Counted from the stretch's first letter, positions 29,088 through 39,606 are shown. The stretch: 64,000 nucleotides of DNA from DASQZK01 sp963763215 (GCA_963763215.1 CAVXNX010000010.1:62001-126000), one strand, 5' to 3'. Program-made: numbers and translations. Notes: generated by a model not told the origin, from the sequence alone.

Positions 29088-31482
29088 ATGAATTACGGAT
29101 ATTTTGACGATAAACGAAAAGAGTACGTCATCACCCGTCCCGATACGCCCCGCTCATGGTCAAACTACCTCGGGTCGACGCGGTACGGGGCCATCATCAC
29201 CAACAATGCCGGGGGATACAGTTTTTTTCATTCGGCTGCACAGGGCCGCTTCACGCGACTCCGTTTCAATGCCGTCCCCATGGACCAGCCCGGCAGGTAC
29301 CTTTATCTGCACGACACCGACTCCGGCGACTACTGGTCAGCCTCCTGGCAGCCCGTCGGTAAATCTCCCGATCATTACCAATCGGAATGCCGTCACGGTT
29401 CTGCCTATACGGTGATCACCTCGGAATATTCAGCCGTGAAAACCGAGACGACATACTTTGTTCCCCTGGATTGTGATTTTGAATGCTGGTGGGTGAAAGT
29501 GAAGAATACCGGAACCATACCGCGCCGGTTGCGCCTGTTTACTTATGTTGAATATGCCTGCAACTGGAATGCCGCCGATGATCTGATAAACCTCCAGTAC
29601 ACCCAGTACATCGCCAAAATGGATGTCATCGACGGGATCATCGATCACGGCACCAATGTGCACATCCCGGCCATGCCCGGCAATTTCGAGGAAAAAGACC
29701 AGGGACGGCACACCTTCCTTGGCATTGCCGGAGCCAAAGTGACCGGTTTCGACACCGACCGTGAAATCTTCCTCGGGCCTTACCGCACGTATGCCAATCC
29801 CGTGGTGGCTGAAGAGGGCCGATGCCGGAATTCCATTGCCGTGGGTGACAACCCGTGCGGAACACTGCAGGTCGATCTCGAGCTCCAACCGGGAGAAGAA
29901 AAAGAATTCACGGTACTCATGGGAATCGGCCACGCTTCGGTGGAAGGCCGGAAAGCCACCGGTGATTTCTCTCAACCGGGCTTCACCGGCCGTGAATTCG
30001 GGAAGCTCAGGGATTACTGGCATTCCCGTATCGAAGGAATGACAGTCAGTACGCCCGATCCGTTGTTTAATTCCATGATGAATATGTGGAGCCCCTTCAA
30101 CTGCCTGATCACCTACGCCTGGTCGAGGGCCGCCAGCCTCGTCTATGCCGGTGAGCGCGACGGACTCGGCTATCGCGATACGGTACAGGATATGCTCGGG
30201 GTTCTGCATCTTATCCCCGGGGAAGTGAAGGAACGCCTCGAAGCTGATGCTCACCGGGCAGGTCTCTACAGGAGGCGCCATGCCCGTGGTTAAGCCTTTT
30301 GCCCACACACCGGGAAAGGAAAGCAAACCCGCCGAAGAGAATTACCGTTCCGATGACTGCCTCTGGCTGTTCAATACCGTACCGGCCTATGTCGGGGAAA
30401 CAGGCGATACGGACTTTTACCGCAAGGTTCTTCCCTATGCGGATGAAGGAAGCGACACGGTGCTCGGGCATCTCCGCAGGGCACTGGAATTCAATCTCCG
30501 CCGGTCCGGAGCCAACGGGCTTCCCTGCGGACTGAAGGCCGACTGGAACGACTGCCTGGAGCTCGGCCATAAAGGAGAAACGGTTTTCGTCGCCTTCCAG
30601 CTCAGGTACGGCCTCATGACCTATGCTGAGATCTGCCAGATGCTGGGCGAGAGCGACGAGGTGATCTGGGCCAAGGAGAAACTCAGTATCCTCGACCGGA
30701 ATATCGATGAAAAGGCCTGGGACGGGGAATGGTACAAGCGGGCCTTCCGCCATGACGGCCTTCCGTTCGGCTCATCGGAAAATGAGGAGGGAAAGATCTT
30801 CCTCAATCCGCAATCCTGGGCGGTATACAGCGGCCATGCTTCACCGGAAAAAGGACGCAAAGCCATGAACGCTGTGAAGGAACATCTGGCCACTGAATAC
30901 GGCCTGATGATCTGTTCCCCGCCCTATGAAAAGACTGATTATACCGTGATCCGCGCCACGCTGATGAATAAAGGGATGAAGGAGAATGCCGGAATCTTCA
31001 ACCATACACAGGGCTGGGCCGTTATCGCCGAGACCATGCTGGGCAACAGCCGCCGGGCCTGGGAATACTTCCGGGCGTACCTGCCTTCAGCCTACAATGA
31101 CAAAGCGGAGATCCGGGAAATCGAACCCTATGTCTACGCCCAGTCGACCCACAGCAAATACAGTCCGAGGTACGGCGCCTCGCGGCTGCCTTGGCTGAGC
31201 GGGACGGCAACCTGGGCATATTTTACCGCCAGCCGGTATATCCTGGGGATCAAACCCGTGCATAACGGCCTCCGTATCGATCCCTGTTCACCCCCCGAAT
31301 GGAAGACCTTCGAGGTGAACCGGCGGTTGCGTGGTAAAAATATACGAGTCATTTTTCATAACCCGTCGGGCGCTGACAAAGGCGTCAAAAAAATGACCGT
31401 GAACGGGGCGGAAATAGAGGGAAGCTTTATCCCGGACAAGATTCTCGGAACATCCAACACCGTCGAAGTGTTCATGTCATAA
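29088..31482 (+). CDS. GH94 disaccharide phosphorylase (chitobiose/cellobiose phosphorylase-like), one frameshift
   Basis: About 798 codons, the normal GH94 size. It starts MNYGYFDDKRKEYVITRPDTPRSWSNYLG; the catalytic acid is the Asp of GLKADWNDCLELG. The phosphate/sugar-binding end has WLSGTATWAYFTASRYILGIKP. Several stretches (DSGDYWSASWQPV, EEGRCRNS, KGVKKMTVNGAEI) recall N,N'-diacetylchitobiose phosphorylase more than cellobiose phosphorylase, but specificity cannot be fixed by eye. A frameshift lies near 30240. Phosphorolysis yields a sugar-1-phosphate without ATP. No signal peptide, so it is cytoplasmic, matching the symporter next to it. Confidence 0.88.
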
Positions 31483-31488
31483 ACGCTG

Positions 31489-31980
31489 ATGAACCGCAAG
31501 GATGAAATGGCTGAACGTCTGATTGCAGCGGGGATCGCTTTCACAGAAATTGAAACCGGTTACCCCGGCGCGTGGCCCCCTGCTGCCCGTTTCTGGTCGG
31601 AAAACAACCTTCAAAGATGTAAGAACCTGTTTTTCAGGGATAATCACGGAAAGAACCATTTTTTCGCCGTCCTCGATTTCGACCGGGAGCTGGATATCGA
31701 ACGCCTCAAAAAACTGACCGGTCACAATACGCTCAGTTTTGCTTCGCCGCAACGGCTGAAAAAATATCTCGACCAGGAGCCCGGGTCGGTATCGGTGCTG
31801 GGACTGGTTCATGACAAACCGGCACGGATCAGAGTTTATATTGACGAAAACCTGGAAAACGACCGCCTGCTTGCCTTCCTCCCCGGAGAAAAGACGCATT
31901 TCTTCGCCCTGTCATTCAGCGAACTGAAGAAGTTTCTCGATGTCACCCGCCATCCCTACACCGTGGCACGGCTGTACTGA
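31489..31980 (+). CDS. Prolyl-tRNA editing protein, YbaK/ProX type
   Basis: 163 residues with RCKNLFFRDNHGKNHFFAVLDFDRELDIERLKKLTG and SPQRLKKYLDQEPGSVSVLGL, the signatures of free-standing ProRS-associated editing domains. These deacylate mischarged Ala- or Cys-tRNA(Pro) in trans. It follows the GH94 gene by 6 nt, so it is probably co-transcribed, although no functional link is evident. Confidence 0.85.
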   Translation: MNRKDEMAERLIAAGIAFTEIETGYPGAWPPAARFWSENNLQRCKNLFFRDNHGKNHFFAVLDFDRELDIERLKKLTGHNTLSFASPQRLKKYLDQEPGSVSVLGLVHDKPARIRVYIDENLENDRLLAFLPGEKTHFFALSFSELKKFLDVTRHPYTVARLY

Positions 31981-32044
31981 AAAGTAAAGCGCGATTCCAT
32001 GCCTCTCCCCTTCATCCCGCACTCATCCTTCACATTAATTTGTA

Positions 32045-32052
32045 TATATTTG
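32045..32052 (+). promoter_or_regulatory. Candidate -7 element (TATATTTG) for lepA
   Basis: TATATTTG matches TAnnTTTG and lies 19 nt upstream of the lepA ATG, implying a short leader. Confidence 0.45.
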
Positions 32053-32071
32053 TACTCAATTTCATTCACGT

Positions 32072-33859
32072 ATGGATCATATAAGAAACTTTTGCATCAT
32101 TGCCCATATCGACCATGGGAAAAGCACCCTGGCCGACCGGCTCCTGCAAAAAACCGGGACGGTATCGGAGAGGGATTTCAAAGACCAGGTCCTGGATAAC
32201 ATGGATCTCGAGAGGGAAAGGGGCATCACCATCAAGAGCCATGCCATCCAGATGCTTTATGAGTATGAGGGGAAGAAATACACCCTGAACCTGATCGACA
32301 CGCCCGGTCACGTCGATTTTTCATACGAAGTCTCCCGTTCCATCGCCGCCTGCGAAGGGGCCCTGCTTGTCGTCGATGCCACCCAGGGCATACAGGCACA
32401 GACCATCTCGAACCTTTACCAGGCCATCGATCATAATCTGGAGATCATCCCGGTGCTCAATAAGATGGACATGGACAGTGCAATGCCCGAGGAAGTGAAG
32501 GATCAGATCGTCGACCTTACCGGTTGCGACCGGGAAGATATCATTGAGGCCAGCGGAAAAACAGGACAGGGTGTCGATGAGATCCTTGAGGCGATCATCA
32601 GGAAGATTTCTCCTCCCAAAGGGGACACGGAGGCCCCGCTGCAGGCCCTGATCTTCGATTCTGTTTTTAACCAGTTCAGGGGAATTTTCGCCTATTTCAG
32701 GATCTTCAACGGGACCCTCCGACAGGGCGACGCAGTTAAATTTTACGCGACGAAAAAAGAATACAATGCCGACGAGATCGGTGTGCTGCATCTCACCACG
32801 GAACCGCGTAAAGAACTCAAAGCCGGAGACGTGGGATACATCATCTCCGGGATCAAAACCTCCAGGGAGGTGAAGGTGGGCGACACCATCACCCATGTTG
32901 AACGACCCTGCATCAAGCCGGTTTCCGGCTTCGAGGATGTCAAACCCATGGTGTTTGCCGGAATTTATCCTGTCGATGCCGACGATTATGAAGATCTGCG
33001 GGCGTCCATCGAAAAACTTCAGCTGAACGATGCATCGCTGACCTTCATCCCGGAATCGTCGGCAGCCCTCGGTTTCGGCTTCCGTTGCGGCTTCCTCGGA
33101 TTACTCCATATGGAGATCATCCAGGAACGCCTGGAACGTGAATTCGACATGAACGTCATCACCACCGTCCCCAACGTTTCCTATAAGGTCTATACCACCA
33201 GGAAGGGGATCGTTGATGTCCACAATCCTTCCGGGCTTCCCGATGCCACGGTGATCGATCACATCGAAGAACCCTATATTTCGGCCCAGATCATCTCCCA
33301 GGTCGATTATGTCGGGCCCATCATCAAGCTTTGCCTCGACAAACGCGGCACGCTTAAAAACCAGGTTTACCTGACCTCCAACCGGGTGGAACTGTCGTTC
33401 GAACTTCCGCTGGCAGAGATCGTCTTTGACTTTTACGATAAACTGAAGAGCATTTCCAAGGGGTATGCCTCGTTCGACTATTATACTTCTTCCTATAAGC
33501 AGGCCAACCTGGTAAGGCTCGATATCCTTCTGAACGGTGAGATGGTGGATGCCCTTTCCACGCTGATCCACCGGGATAATGCCTATGATTTCGGCCGCCG
33601 GATCTGTTCCAAGCTCAGGGAACTGATCCCGCGCCAGCAATTCGACATTGCCATCCAGGCAGCCGTCGGGGCCAAGATCATCGCCCGCGAAACGGTCAAA
33701 GCCGTTCGCAAGGATGTCACGGCCAAATGTTACGGCGGTGATATCACCCGGAAACGAAAACTCCTTGAAAAACAGAAAAAGGGGAAGAAACGGATGCGCC
33801 AGATCGGGAATGTCGAAGTTCCCCAATCTGCATTCCTTGCTGTGCTGAAGCTGGATTAG
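32072..33859 (+). CDS. lepA: Elongation factor 4 (LepA)
   Basis: Intact, 595 residues. The G-domain carries AHIDHGKSTL (G1), RERGITIK (switch), DTPGHVDF (G3) and NKMDMD (G4). The LepA-specific C-terminal domain ends KKRMRQIGNVEVPQSAFLAVLKLD. It is a ribosome-binding GTPase that back-translocates or remodels stalled ribosomes and affects initiation. It is monocistronic in this window and converges on a small membrane-protein gene. Confidence 0.97.
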   Translation: MDHIRNFCIIAHIDHGKSTLADRLLQKTGTVSERDFKDQVLDNMDLERERGITIKSHAIQMLYEYEGKKYTLNLIDTPGHVDFSYEVSRSIAACEGALLVVDATQGIQAQTISNLYQAIDHNLEIIPVLNKMDMDSAMPEEVKDQIVDLTGCDREDIIEASGKTGQGVDEILEAIIRKISPPKGDTEAPLQALIFDSVFNQFRGIFAYFRIFNGTLRQGDAVKFYATKKEYNADEIGVLHLTTEPRKELKAGDVGYIISGIKTSREVKVGDTITHVERPCIKPVSGFEDVKPMVFAGIYPVDADDYEDLRASIEKLQLNDASLTFIPESSAALGFGFRCGFLGLLHMEIIQERLEREFDMNVITTVPNVSYKVYTTRKGIVDVHNPSGLPDATVIDHIEEPYISAQIISQVDYVGPIIKLCLDKRGTLKNQVYLTSNRVELSFELPLAEIVFDFYDKLKSISKGYASFDYYTSSYKQANLVRLDILLNGEMVDALSTLIHRDNAYDFGRRICSKLRELIPRQQFDIAIQAAVGAKIIARETVKAVRKDVTAKCYGGDITRKRKLLEKQKKGKKRMRQIGNVEVPQSAFLAVLKLD

Positions 33860-33888
33860 GCACGGGAAGGCACTGAATATTCCCCGGC

Positions 33889-34101
33889 TTATGGCCTTTT
33901 GGATTCCTTGTCAGTCCGGCTTCGCAGCTCCCGGTCCTCCATGACCTTCCTGATGATTACCAGGATGAAAAAGACGATGGCAAACCCCAGGAACCCATAA
34001 GCTATGGGCTTAAATCCATGGGGATTCACGGCGAAAACATAGACAGAATACAGAAAAAGAGCTGCCGCAATGAGGCCGGTTCCGAGGATCGCGTATTTCA
34101 T
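33889..34101 (-). CDS. Small two-helix membrane protein
   Basis: 70 residues: two hydrophobic segments (about residues 4-24 and 35-52) joined by a short HGFKPIAYG turn, then a basic, charged C-terminal tail. No family recognised. It starts 5 nt after the lipoprotein gene stop, so it is probably part of the same minus-strand unit behind the two-component system. Confidence 0.6.
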   Translation of the reverse strand: MKYAILGTGLIAAALFLYSVYVFAVNPHGFKPIAYGFLGFAIVFFILVIIRKVMEDRELRSRTDKESKRP

Positions 34102-34106
34102 GGTGT

Positions 34107-34772
34107 TTATCGGGTTTTAATTTCAGTTTTGAGAAAGTCGCTGTTCTGGATGATCTGGTTGAAGGTGGCCCGGATGGTGACGGTCCTGTCCCCTTCCCGG
34201 GATATGTCGGCATCCGATTTCACCTTCCTGACCCGTTTGGGAAAGGTCACGGAGATGTTATAATCCATTGCATCCAGCATCCGTGATGCCATGCTGTTGT
34301 CGGTCGAATCATTCCCGCCGAACAGACCTCCGCTGGAGAATTCACTCGAGGTAAGAGGCAGCCTGGTGAAGCGTTTCCTTTTCAGTTCAACAAAACGGGC
34401 GCTGCTCTCATTCTTTTCATCAAGGATGGTGGCCAGGGCTTTATTCAGTGCTTCCTGGCCGGTGAAATCGTATTTGATACCGTAAATATAATGAGCGGCA
34501 TCGCCGGTGAGCCTGACATTCGAAATTCCCTGTATCGCCCTGAGACCCGGGATAAACTCCCGGAAGGACTGGTCGACCTCCAGGCTTTTCATCCCTTCCA
34601 TGGTACTGTCGGAAAAGGCCTGCATCAGGGATTGCAGTTCGCTCATATCGATGAGGTATTCCATGGTCCCGGAACCGTCGCGGTTAAGCGTGTATTTTTC
34701 ATATACCGTGAGGCAGCTGCTCAGGAACAACAAGGGCAGGATCATGAGCAGGATGTACCTGATTCTTTTCAT
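34107..34772 (-). CDS. Predicted lipoprotein of unknown function
   Basis: 221 residues with a lipoprotein signal MKRIRYILLMILPLLFLSSC; Cys20 is the predicted lipidation site. Mature domain: TVYEKYTLNRDGSGTMEYLIDMSEL, a beta-hairpin-rich start seen in many Bacteroidota outer-membrane lipoproteins, followed by mixed alpha/beta sequence. The frame is open further upstream, but the signal peptide fixes the start at 34772. It lies downstream of a response regulator and may be co-regulated by it (inference). Confidence 0.7.
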   Translation of the reverse strand: MKRIRYILLMILPLLFLSSCLTVYEKYTLNRDGSGTMEYLIDMSELQSLMQAFSDSTMEGMKSLEVDQSFREFIPGLRAIQGISNVRLTGDAAHYIYGIKYDFTGQEALNKALATILDEKNESSARFVELKRKRFTRLPLTSSEFSSGGLFGGNDSTDNSMASRMLDAMDYNISVTFPKRVRKVKSDADISREGDRTVTIRATFNQIIQNSDFLKTEIKTR

Positions 34773-34895
34773 AGCTGCGGGGAATTGATGGCGGTCAAAT
34801 TCCCTGCAATTTAGCAAAAAAGATGAGAAAAGACGCCTTGCCGTGGGAACGGCATATTTTGCCGATGGAAAATTCAGGCGGAAGGCGTGCCGCAC

Positions 34896-35609
34896 TCAGG
34901 CCCCGGTCTCCGTGTCGACGATGAGCTTATATCCTTTGCCGTGGACATTGATGATCTGGACGTCCGGATCGTCCTTGAGGTATTTCCGGAGTTTGGTGAT
35001 GTAGACATCCATGCTCCTGGCATTGAAATAATTGTCGTCAATCCAGATGGCTTTCAGGGCGAAATTACGTTCGAGGATCCGGTTGGTATTATTGCACAGC
35101 AGGCGAAGGAGTTCGTTTTCCTTTGTGGTCAGGTTCTGGGTGATCCCCTGATGGACGAGGGTTTGTTTCTGGGCATCGAATTTATATGTGCCCAGCTCGT
35201 AGACATGGTCCTTATTCTCAGAGCCGCCCTTTGTCCGGCGAAGGATCGCTTCGATGCGGTAGATCAGTTCCTCCATGCTGAAGGGCTTGGTGATGTAATC
35301 ATCGGCCCCGCGGGTAAATCCTTCAAAAATATCTTCCTTGAGTGATTTGGCCGTGAGGAAGATCACCGGCATATCCTTATCGAGCATCCGGATATCGGTT
35401 GCCAGGGTAAATCCGTCTTTCACGGGCATCATCACATCGAGGATACAGATATCGTAATGATTTCGTTCGAAAGCTTTAAAGGCCTTTTCTCCGTTGGTGA
35501 GCCAGTCGGCCTCATAATTTTTCGCATTCAGATATTCCTGCAGCAATGAACCCAGGTTTTCATCATCTTCAGCCAGGAGTATCCGCGTTTTAATGTCATT
35601 TTCAGGCAT
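34896..35609 (-). CDS. OmpR-family response regulator (RprY-like)
   Basis: 237 residues: an N-terminal receiver domain with acidic pair EDDE, phospho-acceptor Asp in ICILDVMMPVKDG and Lys in ADDYITKPFS, then a winged-helix DNA-binding domain (TTKENELLRLLCNN, SMDVYITKLRKYL, IINVHGKGYKL). The gene begins 2 nt after the cognate kinase gene. The pair resembles the RprX/RprY system of Bacteroides. Confidence 0.92.
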   Translation of the reverse strand: MPENDIKTRILLAEDDENLGSLLQEYLNAKNYEADWLTNGEKAFKAFERNHYDICILDVMMPVKDGFTLATDIRMLDKDMPVIFLTAKSLKEDIFEGFTRGADDYITKPFSMEELIYRIEAILRRTKGGSENKDHVYELGTYKFDAQKQTLVHQGITQNLTTKENELLRLLCNNTNRILERNFALKAIWIDDNYFNARSMDVYITKLRKYLKDDPDVQIINVHGKGYKLIVDTETGA

Positions 35610-35611
35610 CG

Positions 35612-37214
35612 TTAGTTTTCGTATAGAGGTAAGAATATATCAAATCTGGTTCCTTTATGAAGTTCACTTTTCAGTTCGATCCTGCCGTTATGGATCTCCA
35701 CGATCTTTTTCACATAACTCAGTCCCAGGCCAAACCCTTTGACATTATGCAGGTTTCCTGTCGGCACCCGGTAAAATTTCTCAAAAATCCGCTTCTGGTC
35801 ATCCTTGCTGATCCCGATGCCATGGTCTTCAATGCTTATGACCAGGTTATTCTTCTCATTCCGCGTGCTGATCTCGATTTCCGGTTCATCCTTGCAATAC
35901 TTCATGGCATTGTCGAGCAGGTTTGAGATCACATTGGTCAGGTGAACCTCGTCGGCTTTGACAAGATGACTTTTCGGCAGCCGGGTTCCAGTTCAGGTAG
36001 CCGTCTCGTTTTTTCACCAGTAGCCCGAAATTATTGACGGCCGAATTGATGATCTCATGCACATCGAGGACCTTTTCCCTCAACTTGAGCCTGCCCTTGT
36101 CGAGGACGGCCATTTGCAACACTTTTTCAACCTGGTATCCAAGGCGTTTGCTTTCCGTATCTATAACACGTGAGATATGAGAAAGGTTTTTGTTGGCCAC
36201 AGGAATGCTATTATCGCTCAGCATCTGTGAAGCGAGTGAAATCGTGGAGATCGGGGTTTTGAGTTCGTGGGTCATGTTGTTCACGAAATCGTTTTTAATT
36301 TCCGACAGTCTTTTCTGGCGGAAGATGACCCAGAGGGTCAACACGAAGATGACAATAATGATGGTGGTGAGAAGGACGGAGGTAAAGCCGATAAAGCCGA
36401 TGGCGCGGAACAGGAAGGATCGCTGTTCGGGAAAATAGATCCGGAGGTAATTGGGACTGTTGAACAGGTCCTGCGGAAATAGCTGGGATGTAAACACGCG
36501 GGTGCCTTCCTGAGGATGGTAGCCTTCCGATTTAAAAGCAATTTTCCCATCGCTCCTGAGCACGGCGAATTCATAATTGAGAAAGATCCCGTTGTCGGCG
36601 AGTTCTTCGTCGAGGGAAGCCCTGAGCTGTTGCGGGGAGATCCGGTCCTCCACCTTCAGGCGCTGGCCGAACATGCGTGACATGACCTTGTCGATGAGTT
36701 CCTGCCTGGATTTGATTTTTTGCTGAAGGCCGGGCGGGATAGTCAGGTTTCCCGGTTTTGTTGCCTCAGCATGCAGAAGGGTATCGGCACCGGAAGCACT
36801 GCGCCCGCTGACTGTCATGCTGTCGTTATTGACATTGATCCGGATATGATCCTGGTTCATCTTTTTGCCGGGCCCCTCGTTCTGAATGGTGATCTGCTGG
36901 TCGTAGTGAAAATCCGGCTGAAGATTCTGTTGGTTGAGCAGGGAGTGCGACTCCATATGGTAGTTAAAATACAGTCCCCCGCTTCCTGCCGTGTCGGTCT
37001 CCGCCTGGGGCGAGAGGAACTGGTTAAGAAAATAGGCGGCTTCGCGGCTTTCAATTTCATTGCTCAGGTTCGACATTGAGCCGGCCACAAGCTGAGCGAA
37101 CTGCCGCTCCTTAATATTAAAGGCATTACTGATCCAATAGGTTTGCACCAGGATCAGTCCGGTCATCACAATGGCCATCACGCCTGCCAGTATCCATAAC
37201 AGTTTTTTGCTCAT
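35612..37214 (-). CDS. Membrane sensor histidine kinase (RprX-like), one frameshift
   Basis: One N-terminal helix, a periplasmic sensor domain of about 230 residues, and a second helix near residue 275 precede the H-box FVNNMTHELKTPISTISLASQML. After a shift near 35985 the ATPase domain follows: NVISNLLDNAMKYCK (N-box), EDHGIGISKDDQKRIFEKFYRV (G1/F) and VKGFGLGLSYVKKIVEIHNG (G2). A TATATTTG-like -7 box at the complement of 37222-37229 lies only 8 nt from the ATG, so the transcript may be nearly leaderless or the true start may be slightly downstream. Confidence 0.9.
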
Positions 37215-37319
37215 GCCAATACAAATATAATATTCCGTGGAGTGCGGCGTCTAACGACTTAACATACTTTAACATTCGTTAGATTTCATTAACCGAATTT
37301 CGATGTAGATTTGTGGTGT

Positions 37320-37417
37320 AAAGTTCAGCAACTATTACAGACAGGTAATTTTTTCATAGACCAGCGTAGAGGGTAGAGTAGACCGGGGGTCGGACAGAAG
37401 TCCGGCCCCCACCTTTT
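37320..37417 (+). ncRNA. Candidate small RNA with strong terminator hairpin
   Basis: A -7 box TAGATTTG (37306-37313, fits TAnnTTTG) is followed about 70 nt later by a very stable hairpin: GGGGGTCGGAC (37385-37395), loop AGAA, GTCCGGCCCCC (37400-37410), then ACCTTTTTC. No open reading frame lies between. This could be a small RNA of about 100 nt or an attenuated leader for the J-protein gene 450 nt downstream. No -33 element is clear, and I recognise no known RNA family. Confidence 0.4.
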
Positions 37418-37874
37418 TCAGCCAGGTCATCTCACTCCCCAGCATTCTCTCCTGAAGTCAGTCCTTCTCCTCATTGTCAAACCAATTCCCTCCGCTTCAG
37501 GAAGTGTTTTGATGTTCATTTTCTATCTATGCCACGATTCATGTCCGGAAAATGTTCCCTTATTCCCGCTCCTTGAGTGCTTCTATTGCTGTTTTTTGAT
37601 TCACTGGTTAAAATTAGGAACTTTATTTAAACTTAGCCTCCGGAAATGCGATGTAAAGACAAATTCCTGGTGCCTATTTATACGCTGCGAACAAAAAGGC
37701 CTGCCATAAAAAATTGCCCAATGCAATGGAAATCCCCCATAGACAATAAAATCAATCGAAACGTCAAACGCATCGGCTGCCCAGGTTCTCACAATTTCCT
37801 TCCTCAAGATTTTAAACTGCAAAATATGAAATCCCATGGATTTCTTTTAGATTGCATGTTTTATTTGCCTGCCG
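37418..37874. other. 457-nt intergenic region without recognised genes
   Basis: AT-rich in its second half; short open frames here (for example 37646-37894 plus) have unnatural composition and no family resemblance. I see no further feature. Confidence 0.4.
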
Positions 37875-39122
37875 ATGTTCGAAAAGTACTATGAATTGCT
37901 TGGTGTCCGGCCCGGGGTTAACGAAAAAGAATTAAAAAAGACTTACCGGAAGCTGGCGATGAAATACCATCCCGACGTGAACAAGAGTCCGGGTGCTCCG
38001 GAGCAGTTCCGCCAGATTTGTGAAGCGTATGAAATCGTTCTCAGGCAGGAACAAAAAGGCGCAGAAATTCATGTTTCCCAACCGGCGGATGAAGTCGATG
38101 ACATTGATGACTCCGTTTATGAAGAGATCATCCGCGAAGCCAGGGAAAAGGCGCAGGCCAGGGCCCGGATGAAATATGAAAAGCTGAAGGCTGAGCGCGA
38201 ATTCTTTGAGAACAACGATTTCTTCCTCCTTCTCCGGTACATCGGTCATTATCTGGCCGTGCCTCTTGGATTTGCCCTGATCCTCGTTCCGGTCTACCTG
38301 GCTATAACGAGGGAATTCATGATCATCGTCGGTACCATCTTCTTCTGGATCATCGGGATCGTCATCCTGAGTCACATCTACAGCAACCGGAAAATATGGT
38401 TCCGGCTGGGTCATTTTAACACCGGCTGGAAAGATGTGATCCGTTTTTTCAGGGTGGAGAAGAGGGAAGATGCCCGGGAAGACTGTTTTTATTCTCCTCA
38501 CCGGAAGGCCAATTCAACGCCATTCCGTTATTCCATGCTGAAGGTGCGCGACATCCGTCTTGAGAATAACGGCCCGTTCATGCATAACGTCGGGTATAAA
38601 CGAAAGTACCATGAGGTGGTGGTCCCGAGAAGTGCCCATGCGTACCGGGTTCATTTCATCCTTGGATTTGTCCGCCCGGTGATTTTGGTGCTTTCCCTGA
38701 TATTTTTCCCGGTGCCGAGTTTCATCTGGAGGCTCATTCTGGCGCTGGTCGCGGTGTCACTGATTTCCGGCCTGATGCGGCTCATCACACTGACACGGGC
38801 CAAAACATCCTACCTGTTCAACGGTTTCACGCTGATCAAGCTCGCCATCTGGCTGACGGTGATCATTTCCCAGACCACCCTTTACCCGGGTCTGGTCTTT
38901 TACACCACCGAAATCCTGAACCTGTTCGTTCTTCTTCTGCTCCTGTTCCTCGACATGGTTCTCGACCTGATATTCAGCTTTTTCCCTTTTTATCCCCACC
39001 TGTTCCTTCCCCTGACAAAACAACCCCGGGAGGTGATCCGGCTTTTCAGGGAAGGCTATCAGAATTTTCTGGACATACCGGTATGGTCGACGATCTATCC
39101 TTTTTTCCGCTGGCTCTTCTGA
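37875..39122 (+). CDS. Membrane-anchored J-domain protein
   Basis: 415 residues. An N-terminal J domain (about residues 1-62: YYELLGVRPGVNEKELKKTYRKLAMKYHPDVNK) has the essential HPD tripeptide at 33-35, which stimulates a DnaK ATPase. A charged helical linker follows (Glu/Lys/Arg rich, residues 80-120). The rest holds six to eight hydrophobic segments between residues 125 and 380. It lacks the Gly/Phe and zinc-finger regions of DnaJ, so it likely recruits DnaK to the inner membrane. Intact, single gene. Confidence 0.82.
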   Translation: MFEKYYELLGVRPGVNEKELKKTYRKLAMKYHPDVNKSPGAPEQFRQICEAYEIVLRQEQKGAEIHVSQPADEVDDIDDSVYEEIIREAREKAQARARMKYEKLKAEREFFENNDFFLLLRYIGHYLAVPLGFALILVPVYLAITREFMIIVGTIFFWIIGIVILSHIYSNRKIWFRLGHFNTGWKDVIRFFRVEKREDAREDCFYSPHRKANSTPFRYSMLKVRDIRLENNGPFMHNVGYKRKYHEVVVPRSAHAYRVHFILGFVRPVILVLSLIFFPVPSFIWRLILALVAVSLISGLMRLITLTRAKTSYLFNGFTLIKLAIWLTVIISQTTLYPGLVFYTTEILNLFVLLLLLFLDMVLDLIFSFFPFYPHLFLPLTKQPREVIRLFREGYQNFLDIPVWSTIYPFFRWLF

Positions 39123-39127
39123 AAATC

Positions 39128-39556
39128 TTACCCGGGGATGAGCCGTTGCCTGTTTTTCAGGGTCTCGGGGTCGATGAGAAATACCGCCTGCACATTCTCC
39201 AGAGCCGATATCCCGTTGCGCAGGGAAGTGACGCCTCTTTCCCGACATCTCCGCGTGACGAGCAGGAAATAATCGATATTTTTCAACTCTTCCAGCAGGT
39301 ATCCTTCCTCCGACTTATTGGCCACGAACCGGTAATGAAGATGCCTGTCTTCATCCTTGTAAAGGTAACAGGCAAATCCCTGTTCGGTGCCTTCTTTTTT
39401 ATTGTATGCCTGGTGATTGCCGGTCCGGAAAAACTGGAAACCCAACGTGTTGTTCATGTTCCAGATCAGCCGGTAATCTTTTTCAAATGAGGAGATGCCC
39501 AGCAGAAAAAAATCAAAGGTATCCGTATCGTCGAGTTTGATGCGTTTCTTGCTCAC
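39128..39556 (-). CDS. IPExxxVDY family protein
   Basis: About 142 residues. KKRIKLDDTDTFDFFLLGISSFEKDYRLIWNMNNTLG is the Bacteroidota IPExxxVDY family beginning, and LKNIDYFLLV occupies the place of the family-naming motif. A GTG start at 39556 fits the family; the frame is open to a TTG at 39574. Function is unknown. As in many Bacteroidota it follows rnc. Confidence 0.8.
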   Translation of the reverse strand: MSKKRIKLDDTDTFDFFLLGISSFEKDYRLIWNMNNTLGFQFFRTGNHQAYNKKEGTEQGFACYLYKDEDRHLHYRFVANKSEEGYLLEELKNIDYFLLVTRRCRERGVTSLRNGISALENVQAVFLIDPETLKNRQRLIPG

Positions 39557-39606
39557 GTCGTGACATTTTAGCAAAAATACGGTTTTTTGGGAAGATAAGG
39601 AAAGGA

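Noticed and set aside
37646..37894. Open frame of 82 codons before the J-protein gene
   Set aside because: It overlaps the true start of the J-protein, has no family resemblance and no start signal.
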